Numbered from the stretch's first letter, positions 11,985 to 25,496 are shown. The stretch: DNA of 62,500 bases from Tubiluchus corallicola (GCA_030141605.1 JAQGDQ010000062.1:1-62500); one strand, 5' to 3'. Notes: a model not told the origin generated them from the sequence alone. Made by a program: numbers and translations.

Positions 11985-12680
11985 CATTCATTCATTCATA
12001 CATTCGTTCGTTTGTTCGTTCGTTCTTTTTTTCGGTCGTTCGTTCTTTCGTTCGTTCATTCATTCATTCGTTTAGTCAATTTCCCAGTCAATCAGTTACC
12101 CAGTCGCCATTTGGTCGGTCACTCAGCTAATTAACCAGTTAGCCAGCCGACACGAAAGCAACAAAATAACAAGTGAAGCAAGTAAATTAGCTAGTAAACA
12201 AGTGTGCTTGTGAATTAGTAAACAAACAAATCAACCAAACAAAACAAACGAATAAACGACAAAGAATTATTGATCAAACAAATAAAAAGTTGGACAGATC
12301 AAATGGCAAATGAATAGACAAATAATTACATGATTAGTTAATCATGTAACAAGCAAGCAAGCAAACGAATAAACAAAAACGAAGAAACACATATATAAAT
12401 AAGCAAACATACAAGTATCAACCGAATAGGTGAAAAGTAAGTAAATGAATGAACAAACAAACGAACGAACGAACGAACGAACGAACAAACGAACGAACGA
12501 ACGCAAAGACCAACACGCCAATTACTACATGACTACCCTATGAACAGCCAGTCGATAAGGCATGGTATGATCAACCAACTGGTAAATAACGAGCAAGCAA
12601 ACAAACAAAAATGCTTAAAAGATAAATGTAGGAACGAATAAAAAATCAAATAATGAATGAATGAGCAACCAAATGATTAA
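11985..12680. repeat. Cryptic tetranucleotide repeat region, (TTCG/TTCA)n then (GAAC/CAAA)n
   Basis: At 11985-12070 the strand is TTCA/TTCG-rich. By 12440-12500 it is the complementary GAAC/CGAA tract. Between lie about 400 bp of decayed four-base-period sequence (AAAC, AGTA, CAAG). The two ends are roughly inverted and could fold together. Confidence 0.75.
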
Positions 12681-12699
12681 TCGATTGACCAACCAGTTG

Positions 12700-15600
12700 T
12701 TTATTGTTTATTGTTTATTAGACAAAAATACCTTTACAATTACATATACAGATATATTACATACAATTACACAAACTGAAAACAAAATTACTACAATTAC
12801 ATATCAATGTAACTGCCTGCAGCTGTGCTAAAGGCCAGAACTTGGAAAGCCCAACTGTAATGCATAGTGTGTTGTTAGGTGTTAGGGGCAGGATAAAAGA
12901 GATGTGCAATGAAAAGAGATGACCTGACGGTAAAAGTGTGATGTAAGTAAGTAATGTAAGAGAAGAGAAGAAAAAAGCTAAAAATTGCAAAAAAGTGAAA
13001 AAAATGACGAGGTGACAATGACGAAAAAATGCAGTGAAATGGCTATAGCATGATAAGTCATTAATGTATACAGTGGCAGATTGTGAGTGGCAACCAACGT
13101 GGTGAACACAATACGGAAAGAAAAGTTGAAGACCAAATCCACCTAATATGCATTTAAGTGATATGTTTTCATCTCTTTCTTAATTCTACGCAAGCGCGAT
13201 ATTGTTCAGATATTACAAGTAATAGAATTTCAAACATTGGGACCTACAAAAGAAATAAAATGTTTAGCAACGTTGATTCTGCAATATCTGTCATAACATT
13301 CATTGTACTTAACATTATGGTGTCTGATATTTTTGTTTATAGGATTTATGAAAAATTGCAGAAACAGTTGCTGGATTTTGTGCACTAATACTGCAATATT
13401 GTACTTAACAAGATCATCAATTGTTAATTGTTTACGGCCTTTAAAGTGTTGGTTATAAATCATAGAAAGCTGATAAAAACCGTAAAAGTTACGCAAGAAT
13501 TTTCGTAGCAGTGTATGAAATGCATTTAAATTTGAGAGGTAAGTGAAGACACAAAGAATAGAAGCAAAATTTAAATAGCGTAGAACTAAAGACTTGCAAA
13601 AGACTGTGATTGATGTGGGAAATAATACCAACATTTTTTTGATATTTTAAGACTAATGATGTTAATGTGCAGAGTCCAGTCCAAATTTTCATGGAGGATG
13701 ATACCAAGAAATTTGGTCACTTTGATTAATTCAATTGGTTCAGCATCTATGAAAAGTGTACTATTTGGAGGAATGGGTTTACTTTTAGATCCAAACATGA
13801 CTGATTTTGTTTTGCTAGAATTAGGTGCCAATTTAGCAGTTTTAAATCACATCGAAAAATTAGTTAGCATGGTGTTCATATTGGTAACCGAAAGTTTGTA
13901 AAAATCCATATTTAATATTGTTGTATCATCAGCGAATTGTGCTATTTTCATATTGTTCTGAAGGTTTGTAATATCATTGATGTAAACAAATAATGGAGCA
14001 ATAGTTGATCCTTGTAGAACATCAGACTTAACAGTTAACGTATCAAGTATGCTATTATTGCATTTGATTCTTTGCAAACGATTAGTTAAGTACTTCCTAA
14101 ACCAGTTGGATGCAATCCCTCGAAAACCATTGTGAAACAACTTATTGACTAGAATGGAATGATCAGCAGTACCAAACTATTTTGAAGGTCACAAAACACT
14201 CCGGCAGCGGCGGTATTTTTTATATGCTGTCAATCAATTTACTTCAAACACTTATTAAAGCTAGCTCAGTTGAGCAACCTTTTCGAAAACCAAACTGATT
14301 GGGAATTAAGTGCTATATATTTATTTAAATTAGTTTCTAGTTGATTATGTGCGCATCTTTCAAATAGTTTTGAAAAAGTAGGGAGAAGACAAATCGGTCT
14401 CCGTAGTTGTTCATATCAGTGGCTTCACCAGATATGAATAAAAGAATGACAATTGATTGTTTTAGTTAATCTGGAAAGATTCCACAAGTAAGTGAGAGAT
14501 TGATTATATGACACAGAGGAACTGATATGGTATGAATTATATCAGACATAATTTTGATGTGAAATGTTATATATATCTAAGCTTGTCTTGCAATTTGATT
14601 GTTTGCAAATATTTATTACTTTGTCAGGGGAACAGGCAGGTTGAAAATAAAACTAATAAAACAGACAACCTATCAAACGCTGACTGTAGTTAGTATCAAC
14701 CTGCTCGATTTGTTCAGCTGTTCTCGGACTAATATTTATAAAGTGTTCATTAAATGAACTTGCCACTATAGTATTATTAGTGATTAATTTGTTATTGATT
14801 TTAATTCTAACATGGTGTGATTTATGTCTGTTTAATTAGTTCATAACGCACCACGTTTTTTTATGCTGTTTTTATAAGCTTCAAGTTCATTTTCGTAGTA
14901 ATCAAATTTAGATTTTTTAATTAAACCACTTCGGCGATTACGGTATTTTTTATATTTTCTTGAAAACTCACGATTTTTTGAGAGTTTATATACCTTTTAT
15001 ACATTTTATTTTTGTGCATAATAGAGTTTAATAGTCCCTGAGTAATCCACGGCTTCTTTATTTTAGATAAATTAATGTCAGTATGTTTGGTTTAACACGT
15101 GAAGAGTACAAAACTGGTCTAAACAAAAATTTGCTGTGCCATTAACATCATTGCTCGCTAAGATGTCATGCCAATTGTTACTACTCAAGTCAGTAATTAA
15201 ATTGAATGTATGTTGTCATTATATTTTGTAAAGGCAAATTAAGGCTAAACAAAGCAAAGATTGGTAAATGATCAGATATGTCAGTGAGTAAGCAGCCACA
15301 TTTATATTCTGCATGAATGACATTAGAAAATATATTAGCAATGTATCAGTTGCTCTGGTAGGTCAGGTGATAAGCGGGAACAAGTAATTGGCTAGCATAT
15401 TATCTAAGAAGATTTTTGTTTTTGGATGGGGTGAAAATTTTGAAAGCATTAGGTTATAGTCACCTAGTACAAACAAGTGTTTAGACTGAAGATTATTAGT
15501 ATTTAACAGATGCAGAATTTATTAAGGAAAGTACTAGAGCTGTTACCAGGTGAGCGGTAGGTAACACCAACCACAATGTTTTTGCTTGCTTTACTGTGAA

Positions 15601-15705
15601 TTTCAACGAATAAAGTTTCAATTTTATCTTCACAGAGTGATAAGTCATTGATAACTGTAAATACCAAGTCTTTCCGAATGAGCACCGACACGCCACCTCC
15701 CAAGC
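12700..15705 (-). mobile_element. Non-LTR retrotransposon (LINE), 3' portion: EN remnant, RT, 3' tail
   Basis: Read on the minus strand, this is the 3' part of a decayed LINE whose 5' part continues at 16.76-17.45 kb. Endonuclease residues GGGVSVLIRKDL and NIVVGVTYRSPG lie at 15703-15503. RT blocks follow: WFRKYLTNRLQ, LQGSTIAPLFVYINDI and FADDT at 14140-13847, then KFLGIILHENLDWTLHI at 13831-13586. The RT thumb and C-terminal part ends in FVGPNV-stop-NSI, where the usual WNSL Trp codon has become TGA (13231-13229). The region between EN and RT is badly decayed. The 3' end at about 12700 carries a CAATAAA-like repeat tail. The family looks like a CR1/Jockey-type LINE. Several frame changes make it dead. 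Confidence 0.88.
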
Positions 15706-16735
15706 AAAAACTGTAAAATTTTTAGGCATTACTGTCGACAGTAAACTCACTTGGGATGAACAGTTTCATCAAATACACAACAAGATGGCATTAAGCACGA
15801 CATTCTTACGCCAAACCAGAGGCCATCTAACCAAGAAAACAAAAATTCTCATCTACAAAAGTCTAATATTACCACATTATCTATATGGTTGCACTTTACT
15901 TCAAAACGTTAAATATGAAAACTTTAGAAAACTAAATACAATGCAAAACTACGCACTTAGATTAATTAATGGCTACTCTAACAAAACTGCTAAACAACAT
16001 GCTGCTTCTGCGACAAGCTAAAGAAAGACCACAAAAATACCAATATTAGAAGCCTATCGAGATTACAAAACACTGATATTTCTTTATAAATATATAAATA
16101 AACTGAGCGTTCCATTTATAAACAATCCCTTAGCATTTATTCCTGATACCACTTTAAACTCTAGAACATACAATTTAAAGCAAATTACAGTAAACAATAA
16201 ATTTGGAAATACCTCTATATCAAAACAGGCCATACATTTATGGAACTTACTACCCAGTGAAATAAAACAAATAGAATCTCTCCACCACTTTAAAAAGAAA
16301 TTAAAAGAATATCAATATAACAGGTTTCAACTTCCACATTGTGCATCTGATACTAATTACACAGACTCCACTTTCATCTACCCCCGCCCCTGACTCCATA
16401 TAACGATTAAAAATGAAATTTTTTAAAAAAAAATTATGTAATGTAATACGTGTTATGTTAGTTTCGTGTTTCGTAATGTTAAATGTATAAATAGTGTACA
16501 CTATGTCATGTAAAATTTAATGTACTTTCGTATAATTGTTTTGTAAAAATATTTTAATATGGTGTTTGTAAATATGTTCATTTATTGTATATAGTTTTGC
16601 ACTTTAGTTTTTTTTAGTATGCACTGGACGCATTTGTCTTGAACAGTGTGGTTGTTTTAACATTGCGCTGAGGCTAGCTCAATTTTGTTGTAATGAGTGA
16701 GCCGTTTTTATGACAAATAAAGAATTAATATATAT
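15706..16735 (+). mobile_element. 5'-truncated LINE inserted into the minus-strand LINE
   Basis: The plus strand opens directly inside an RT domain: KTVKFLGITVDSKLTWDEQF, then LTKKTKILIYKSLILPHYLY (15705-15910). After a stop at 16019-16021 the same frame continues to the LINE C-terminal motif HLWNLLPSEIKQIESLHHF (about 16235-16295). A 3' UTR with GACAAATAAAG leads to an (AT)n tail at 16729-16751. The RT sequence differs from the host LINE's, so this is a different family. It sits exactly in a gap of the endonuclease of the minus-strand element. Confidence 0.85.
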
Positions 16736-16751
16736 ATATATATATATATAT

Positions 16752-17450
16752 GACTTTCCTATTAACACATATAAGTTTATAGCCTAGAAAAGAGAATGAT
16801 TAGCTAAGCTCATCTGTTAACCACGTCTCAGTGAGTGCAATTACAGGAAAGTTACCTTAGATTTTAAACTTCTAATATTAATACGAATAATATGAAAATG
16901 GGTTGGGATGTTTTAAATTATATTGAAATGAATGAAAGTGATCTTTACCGTAGTATTTACTGTCAGGGTTAGAATGCATATGATTGAAAAAATGTCTATC
17001 AGGATCACTCTGACTGTTATTGTCATGAATGTCATTATCAAATATATTCAGTTTAAATAGGTCTTTGTCGATGACAGACCCAATGTTTGAAAAACGAGCA
17101 TAAAATTTAAATTCGTCATCATCAACAATAGAATAGAAGGAAATATCGTTTCAAGGCATCATTCGCAAAACCCAGTCATTGTGATCATTACCCAGATTAT
17201 AAAAGTCAGAAGTACATTTCAGGTCGACCCACTGACCGCAACAATCACAGAACACACAACGCTGATTACCCCGCACAGTCCTGTCACAAACTAAACATTT
17301 ATTTGAAGCCAGTAAGATGAATGTTGAGAAAGATGAGGTGAAGTGAACGGTAAGAGTAGAAAAGAATGGAAAAGGTATGTAAAAACTAGGATAAGAGCTG
17401 AAGCCCTTGTGTTGAATGAAAGGCCTATAAGTTGTATTCTGAGCATTCAA
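16752..17450 (-). mobile_element. LINE 5' portion: EN start and PHD-like zinc finger
   Basis: On the minus strand an endonuclease start reads VIALTETWLTDELS-stop-SFSFLGYKL, then ICVNRKV, ending at the inserted LINE at 16752. The protein resumes as GGGVSVL at 15.7 kb. Upstream, 17300-17200 encodes CLVCDRTVRG...CVFCDCCGQWVDLKC, a PHD-like zinc finger as found near the N terminus of many CR1-type LINE proteins. The usual His before the last Cys pair is Asp here. The order finger-EN-RT over 17.45-12.7 kb gives one nearly complete but inactive element. Confidence 0.78.
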
Positions 17451-18706
17451 AAATCATAAGACAGTTACAAAGATACTGTATATGTGGCATGACAACTTAA
17501 CATTAACGAAAATAGTAAGATCTAGTATCATTTGCAGAAACGACCTAACATATTATTCAGAACAGGTTTACGTTTAACACGATGAGTGGGTACAGACCAT
17601 TTGAATCTGTTTAGGCCTAATCAAGGTTAGAGACAATTTCACAACTGCCAGCAATAAATTAGGTTAATACAGGCGTACAGCTAGTACAGCATAATAATTA
17701 TAATGGACATTTATCAGCTAAGATAATTTATGTTGATTGAATACAATGATTTGGTCTCTGAAGGGAGGATGCTTGGCAGAGCTGTTGGCCAACTTAATGA
17801 AAGTCACTGGGCTGGAACTCAACAGGTTGAACTCACTAAAACAAGTATGTACGCTTGCATAGGTTGCAGCAACTTAACTTTTCATGATAGCTAAGCCTAA
17901 AAGTGGATCTTACTGCACCGATTTCTACGTCTTTTCTCTTGGGAAAGACATGGCTAGTGATGGATTAGTTCTCGTTAATACGATCAAAAGGCTTCATTCA
18001 ATACACATATTTGCTTGTATTGAAGCTCGGCGACCCCATTCATCAGGAAATCTTCGTTTCTTCGTCGAGGAATGATTAGAAAACAGAGCTGGTCAGCCAC
18101 CTGAGACAAGATTTATCATGCACGAATACAAAACAGTTGCATTTGTTTTCCCAGGTAGCTTCTCTGTTTCCCAGATGAATGCAGTGCAGTTGAGTGGACA
18201 ATAATGAATGAATGAATGTGTAAGGTTGCTATCTCGGCTATGCTGCTTTGCTATGCTTACGAAGCCTTACTTGCACTTTCTTCATTGTGTCGTAATTTTC
18301 ATCAAATAGCCTACATCGCGAGCGTAATTTACAGCAGTAGTACATCGCATTTGGTCGCAAAGGCTGCTAAAATGATTTCGGCGAGATGTGCAAAGCTCTG
18401 TCAAGGTTCATGGTTGCAAAATCATCTATACAGATTTTATAGGTCACTGCAATACAGTGTTTGGTCTTACACTTACTGCTTGCGTTTATAATGTGACCAA
18501 TGAGCAGAATTATCCGGTATTATTTGTGAAGGACATTCTGAATGCAATCGAACGTAAACATTTTGAATTTTTGAACAGAAATGAACTTAACCTGACTGGA
18601 TATGTTAAAATTAACTTAAGTGATGTATTATTTTTATTGTATTCCCTTGACTAACTGATGTATCATTTTTTGTCCCTTTTTTGTTTAAATTGATAATTTT
18701 TGAAAG
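17451..18706. other. Intronic sequence, possible LINE 5' end, otherwise nothing
   Basis: The 5' limit of the LINE is not visible. A short (GAAT)n lies at about 18203-18218. The open frames at 18216-18654 have no recognisable domain. Confidence 0.4.
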
Positions 18707-19016
<310 letters not shown>

Positions 19017-19995
19017 GCCTTACCATCAAGTATTTTCATTTAGACTAAAATGAGCAAACAGTGTTAAATAAAGAAAAGAAAAGAATTACAGGGGCTGAAA
19101 AAAACGAAAAATTACTAGTGAAGCTTGCGAAAACAATCTATATAACAGTGCCTACTTTTTAAGTTTTTTTAACTAAAATTATAATGGCCTCAATTGTGCC
19201 TGTGTGCGAGTGTGGGGGTCCAAAATATGCTTATACACAAATTACTCACAATGACTGAAATTACTTTGACCGTCAGCAGGTGTCATCCCCATTACCGCAG
19301 CGCATGCGCAGTAGCATAATTTGCACGTGTAAAATGGGCTTAGGTGAAGGAATAGGTGGTAAAGGAATAGGTTTATTCTCGTGGAGGGCGCGAGGGTTCC
19401 TAATGCTAAATGCTACGGAAGTTGACAATGCATTCGATGTTGGCTTTAGATAAATGTGCTGTACCGTTGAAAAAACTAAAGTACCATTCACATTTTCGAC
19501 ATAAAACGTCGAATTAAAACCAAATCCTCCTAGGATACAAGTCGTAAAAATTCATTGCAAAACTATTCAGCTGTGACAATTATACTGAGTTGTTCTCGGA
19601 AAATCCGTAGAATGGCCTGATGTGCATTAGTTATAATTTTATGAATGATTAGTGGCATTAATTGCTTGAGTGTCAGTGTGACAGCATTTTCCACGTCGTA
19701 TTAATCCATTATACTTATAGCCTGACGGCAATGTACGCAATTGTGTAAAGTCTAGAATCAAGTTGGCGGGTGTGACTAGGTTGTTGTATCTGTAGATATT
19801 TCGGCAATGTGTTTTTCAAAATTATAGAGAATTCCAGTCATAATTTTTTGAAAATTAGCTCACTCAAATATTTTATACATTTCTACCCTGCATGTGTTGT
19901 ATTATATATATATCTACAGGTCATCAAAAACTGTTAGTATAGAGCAAAACTAGCGTGTAACGGTGAAACAACTCATCTTTCAATTATAGAAATCC
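19017..19995. other. Intronic sequence, nothing recognised
   Basis: No gene or clear repeat. Confidence 0.45.
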
Positions 19996-21105
19996 TAGTA
20001 CACGGTAAAAATGGCACGGGGGAAAATGACACAATTAGAAAAATAGATAAAAACGGCACAGGTAAAATAGCACAGGAAAAAATGGCACAAATGAAACAGT
20101 AGGAAAACTTTGCAAGGAAAAAATGGCCGAAATGGGAAAAATGGCACAATATGCCATTTTCATGCACTTAATTGCTATAGTAAAACTATAATTGATTTCT
20201 GTAATAGAACTAGAATGCACTCAGTATGAAGCAGATCGCTGCCAAAGCCGAGCAATCCTAAACTTTATTCGTGTGATTCTTTTGATTAAAAAAAACGTAA
20301 AACCAAGATAAGCAATTAAACGTACAAAAAAGTAGCTGTACTGGTATTATGTACTAGTGAAAGAGTCACAAAATATTTTGTTTATTAAATAGAATTATAA
20401 ACAGTAATTCCACATTTTTTGTTTATTTTTCTTTCATGACTTTTCTTTAAAACCATTAATTATGTGGCGATGGTAATAGACTGATTTACCAAGTCAGCTT
20501 ATAAGGTTATGCACATTAATGCGCAAAGTTATAGACGGCGTTACACAGTTTTCCAAATGAGAATTTCTTGAAATGCAACCTGGAACTAACTTGTAGTTGT
20601 TTGTACTAGTGGAGGTAATGAAAAAGAAGTACCAAACACGCCTTCTGAGACCTCCATGAAGTGTTTCTGTACGTGGTGTTCAATCAAACTTTGCGAAAAA
20701 AACGGGCGAAAAACAGCCATTTTGGCAGCTTATACCCGACTTCTCTAACCAAGTTTCGTGGAAATCTGTTAGGTAGTTTTTGCATAACAGGCTTACTGCT
20801 ATAACAGACAAAAAGCAAATAAACAAACAAACTGCGAAGAAGCATAACTTCCTTGGCAGAGGTAAAACTAACTAAAATAACCATTCCCACAGTAACCCTA
20901 ACCCTAAACTCGTATTTTACTAACTGTGCCATTTTTGTTCCTGTGCCATTCTTATCTGTGCCATTTTTACCTACTTTCCATTTGTGCCACTTAATCCTGT
21001 GTCATTTTTACCAACGCCATTTTTTCCTCCTTTTCCATTTGTGCCATTCTTTCCTGTGTCATTTTTACCGTGCCATTTTTTCCTGTTCCATTTTTACCTA
21101 CATTC
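19996..21105. mobile_element. Foldback-like element with internally repetitive inverted arms
   Basis: The left arm (19996-20160) consists of diverged short tandem units around GGTAAAAATGGCACAGG. The right arm (20926-21101) consists of the reverse complement, CCTGTGCCATTTTTACC. Arms of about 165-175 bp enclose a 765 bp non-coding centre. Long inverted arms built from short tandem repeats are the architecture of Foldback and Galileo type elements. I see no transposase and no target-site duplication. Confidence 0.72.
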
Positions 21106-24100
21106 TGCAATAACACACACGATGAGATAATAGCTTCAGGGCGATGTCTATTACATAATTACTGAATTGATTCTTGCACGTTCTATTGATTTTCTGTAGT
21201 TAGAGCACTTGTAAACAACCACCTACAATATATTATTATTCTATGAAAACAATCGATACAAAATTAATGCTATAATCGCAGAATAATATGGATTTTGATT
21301 GTTCTACTTAATAAGGCACGAAACGATGAGTCAGCCGTAGTGCTACTAATGACGCCTAGCGGCATTTTTGCCCTATCAGGAGTGGTAAATAGTCAAACAG
21401 ATTTTACTACAGGTTTTTTTAGCTGGCTAAAGACTTCATTGAGTAAATAGGACTTCTACCAACTACTGCAGAAAGTTATTCGTCTGGTGTAGCTGTATTT
21501 TCATCATTACGATTTCTATTACTCTAGGTGGTGACTGGAATTAATTAGTATTTTTTATCTGGTTTGAACATGCGAAGTGGTGAAAAAAATTAATAGCATA
21601 ATGTGTGATTAAATGATTAGCAAGCGCGCTACCACAGTTCTGGTGACATTTGTTTCTGCCTTTGAAACAGACCCTCTCACAGTTTCTTCATTAAGTACCG
21701 ATACAAACAATATAAGATATTTTTACTTAGTAAATATTCATTGGCGTAGAAAATCAGAGGTTTTTTCTCTTTTTTGTGCACGTGTGTCTTTTTGCACTAA
21801 TGTTTTTTTAACTAATAATTATCTTTACGACCTTTGTTACTTTATTAGTGAAAGGTATAAATCAATTTAAATGAAATTATTCATTCATCGCAGCCTATAT
21901 CAAAATCGTAATTACATATTATGTTTTCCTTATGTTTCGTTGCTATTATTACATCATTTACTTTATTACATCAATTACATTAAGTCATCTACAAAAGCAC
22001 GCATAGCACGCATAACTATAATAATTTCATTCAAGTAAGGTGAGTGTGTTAATGACCGTATGGTTGTACACTCACCTCGCACTACTCATATCATTTTATT
22101 TGTTGTTTATTAATGTGTACGATGTTGTCTTTTGAAGTGTGAAATAAAATTCATAGATCATAGTTCATAGATATTTCTGCACAGCAATTCTGTGATTTGC
22201 AAAGTTTGTCAAGATAATTGCGTAATTAATAAACCATTGTTGAAGTCTTCATTAATCTGTTAATAAACAATAAATATAAGTCAATTAATTTTAATATGCA
22301 AAATATGGCTCACGTTTTAGCAGTCCGTCCGCAACAACATTTTTAATTTTCGCTACAGCATTTCCGTTCACTTCTACTTTAATTTACATTTATCAAATCC
22401 TCTTGCGACTCAAGATTTTGTTGTTTCCGAATGCGAAAATTTATTGTGGTTCACAGGTGTACACCTAACACGTAGTCGGTCCAATTAGCAGCAAGCGAAC
22501 ATTATTTATTGCTATTTTGCGAATTTTAAAACACAGGAGCCTGAAGCATGAAGCTTATCACGTGTGAATAAACAGACATGCAATTGCAGAATGCATAAAG
22601 CTATTTCATAACCGCCATTGACATCCAGGCAAGTCTAACAGCATTTTACAGTAACGTAGAAAACGAATTTGTTTTCAAAATCTATTATCATCATTTTTGC
22701 ACGGCTAAAAGGATGTACAATGTATGTAAAGGTGAAAAGGAGTAAAACGGACCGCCAGTCTAAAATTAGCTCAGGCTTATATCTTAAGAGCTCCTTTCTG
22801 CTTAACAACAGCGCTTCGTAAACAAGTATTATAATAGCCTATAGATAGTTGTTGGGATATGGTGATATAATAGGTGGCATATATAGAAATGTGTAATAAT
22901 ATCATATTATTGAAATGTGTAGTATACCTTTGTGTGGGGCCTTATCGAAAGTATAGTCATAGTACTCTATGCTCGATTGTTAACGACAGCACATCAATAA
23001 TGGAGCGAGAACAGCGAAAGTCATATGTAATGTCATTACTGTCCGAAAATCGTTGCAAATGATCATTAATATGACTTCAAAGACTGCTGTCTCTTGGTTG
23101 CCGACTAATAGAGGATTATATTTCCTTACCGTTGTCTTTATTTGTATAATATTTTAACCTAATTTAAAAATAGTACCTCTCTGCAATTTCTTTATAGAGG
23201 TGGAAAACATTAGCTGAATTAACTTGGATAGTATAGCACAGAATAGAATATGGCAACCAATCATCTTAAGAGGCTTTATTTACGATGTGATTTGAATTTG
23301 GTTATGACGCAAAGATTAGTGATAAAAAAATCTTTCACCGGCGCCGTTCTTAAAGCTGCTGTTCTTGGTATTTTATTCAGGCTAATCCTTTAAGGTGTTT
23401 GTTAGTACTGAATTAAGGTTTGTTTATAGTTTTGTAATCAAATAATAAATATTCAGATTATGGGCATTGGGAGACTGTGACCCACTTTGCCCAGTGAGTC
23501 TGTAGACTCTGACTGATACTAGATTTATATACTTTTATTTAAAAAAAACTATTATTGTTGTATATGCTTTAACTAATAACTGGGTTGTACACCACTAATC
23601 AGTCCAATGAATACATGTGAAGGCTATTTGATGTCAAGGTTATAGGTTGAGCACTTCAAGCTGAATGATCCTCGTGATTTCGACTTTGGTTTTACATAAA
23701 ATAATTATAACATAATATTTTTGTTTTGATTTTATTTTAAAATGGTTACATACTACACAAGAACTACTGTCAATCACCTGGTTTCTGAATTTATTAATTG
23801 TAACGATTTGTCCACGATCACGCAAGAAACGTTTTTGCAAGTAGCAATATTGTTTGCGCATTTTTGGCTAAGACTGTTACAAAGATTTGTAAAAAAAACA
23901 ATTCCTGCTGGGCTTACATGGTAAGTTATCTTGTGGAGTTTCTGTATCTCTGTAGGATTTTTTGTACCTGTCTCGTGGTGTGAATCGATTCTATACCATT
24001 TTTGGAACAATCCTTAGATTAACTTGTTGTCCATGTTTAAAAGAGCTTCTTTAATTGTTGTGCCCCATTGGAACAATTGTTTAATCAAATACAAACAGCG

Positions 24101-24823
24101 CATTAAAATTCTTTATTCAGTTTATTTACTATAATAATATTATATAAAGAATTATAATGCACTATTTGTGTTCCATCAAAACATTTTCGATTTTTATGTG
24201 CATATTTTAATTACGCTCATGTTCCTTGCTTTTCTACAGTTCCCATAATACGTGTGTAATTTACAAGAATTTCAAAATGTCGTTCTCATGGGTGGAGCAG
24301 AAATGCATGTCAGTTGAAAAGTCCTAAATTTTTAAAAATGAGATACTGAACGAATGATTGAACTTTTATTGAGGTTGCAGACAACAGTATTTTGCGAACC
24401 GTAAACTTTGCGTTTTTATGACGAGTTTGTTTGGAGAGTTGATTGAGCTCTTCGTTTTCTCAAATACCACTGCATTAGAACTCCACTTCGTGAAACAAGA
24501 CAGTGTTATTAGGCGCACTTAAGTAGTCCCATGGGAATTACATTCAGGTTACTGTAATACCCAATAATTGTTGTTTCTGTCTGAAGTTTATACAGTGGTG
24601 TAATGATAGTTGACGCAATGCGAAGCATTATTAGCTTGTAGATAATAAAAGATTCAGCGTTCCATGTTGCTTCGCGTATGAAGCTGTGACTAAGGACATA
24701 TTCACATTGAGTCCCATCAATCTGGAACGGAGATGAGGTGACCCAAATGATTCTCTTTGTGGCGATGCGTTGGTACACTAGTGGATCAAGCTTCGGTATC
24801 GTGTATATAGAATAAGAATGTGG
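21106..24823. other. Intronic AT-rich sequence, nothing recognised
   Basis: No domain, RNA gene or ordered repeat seen. The open frames (for example 21613-21870 and 24509-24832 on minus) are short and lack coding features. Confidence 0.45.
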
Positions 24824-25398
24824 CTCACTCACTCACTCACTCACTCACTCACTCACTCACTCACTCACTCACTCACTCACTCACTCACTCACTCACTCAC
24901 TCACTCACTCACTCACTCACTCACTCACTCACTCACTCACTCACTCACTCACTCACTCACTCACTCACTCACTCACTCACTCACTCACTCACTCACTCAC
25001 TCACTCACTCACTCACTCACTCACTCACCTCACTCACTCTTCACTCACTCACTCACTCACTCTCTCACTCACTCACTCTCTCACTCACTCACTCTCTCAC
25101 TCACTCACTCACTCTCTCACTCACTCACTCACTCACTCACTCACTCACTCTCTCACTCTCTCACTCACTCACTCACTCACTCACTCACTCACTCACTCAC
25201 TTACTTACTCACTCACTCACTCACTCACTCACTCACTCACTCACTCACTCACTCACTCACCTCACTCACTCACTCACTCACTCACTCACTCACTCACTCA
25301 CTCACTCACTCACTCACTCACTCACTCACTCACTCACTCACTCACTCACTCACTCACTCACTCACTCACTCACTCACTCACTCACTCACTCACTCACT
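24824..25398. repeat. (TCAC)n microsatellite, ~140 copies
   Basis: About 575 bp of TCAC repeats with interspersed TCTC, CTTAC and CCTCAC variants between 25025 and 25265. It ends exactly where the first 5S-like unit begins. Confidence 0.98.
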
Positions 25399-25494
25399 GC
25401 AACTCCTAGGCGGTCACCCATCCAAGTACTAACCCCCTCCTCGTTGCTTAACTTCGGTGATCAGACGATAACCAGTGTCTTCAACGTCATTTGA
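25399..25494 (-). pseudogene. 5S rRNA-derived repeat, unit 1
   Basis: On the minus strand the sequence contains GACGTTGAAGACACTGG, CGTCTGATCACCGAAGTTAA, GCAACG and GGTTAGTACTTGGATGGGTG followed by ACCGCCTAGGA. These match the eukaryotic 5S rRNA core, including the internal box A and box C promoter segments. The first ~35 nt of 5S are absent or replaced. The centre is shortened (CGAGGAGGGGG). The 3' end runs into the (GTGA)n tract. It is therefore a 5S-derived repeat or pseudogene, not a functional gene. Confidence 0.82.
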
Positions 25495-25496
25495 AC

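Noticed and set aside
20890-20905. Interstitial telomere-like CCCTAACCCTAA
   Set aside because: Only about two units, explained by chance or by the foldback element's AT-rich centre.
24818-25494. Frames of over 200 codons made of the repeat HSLT
   Set aside because: Translations of the (TCAC)n tract.
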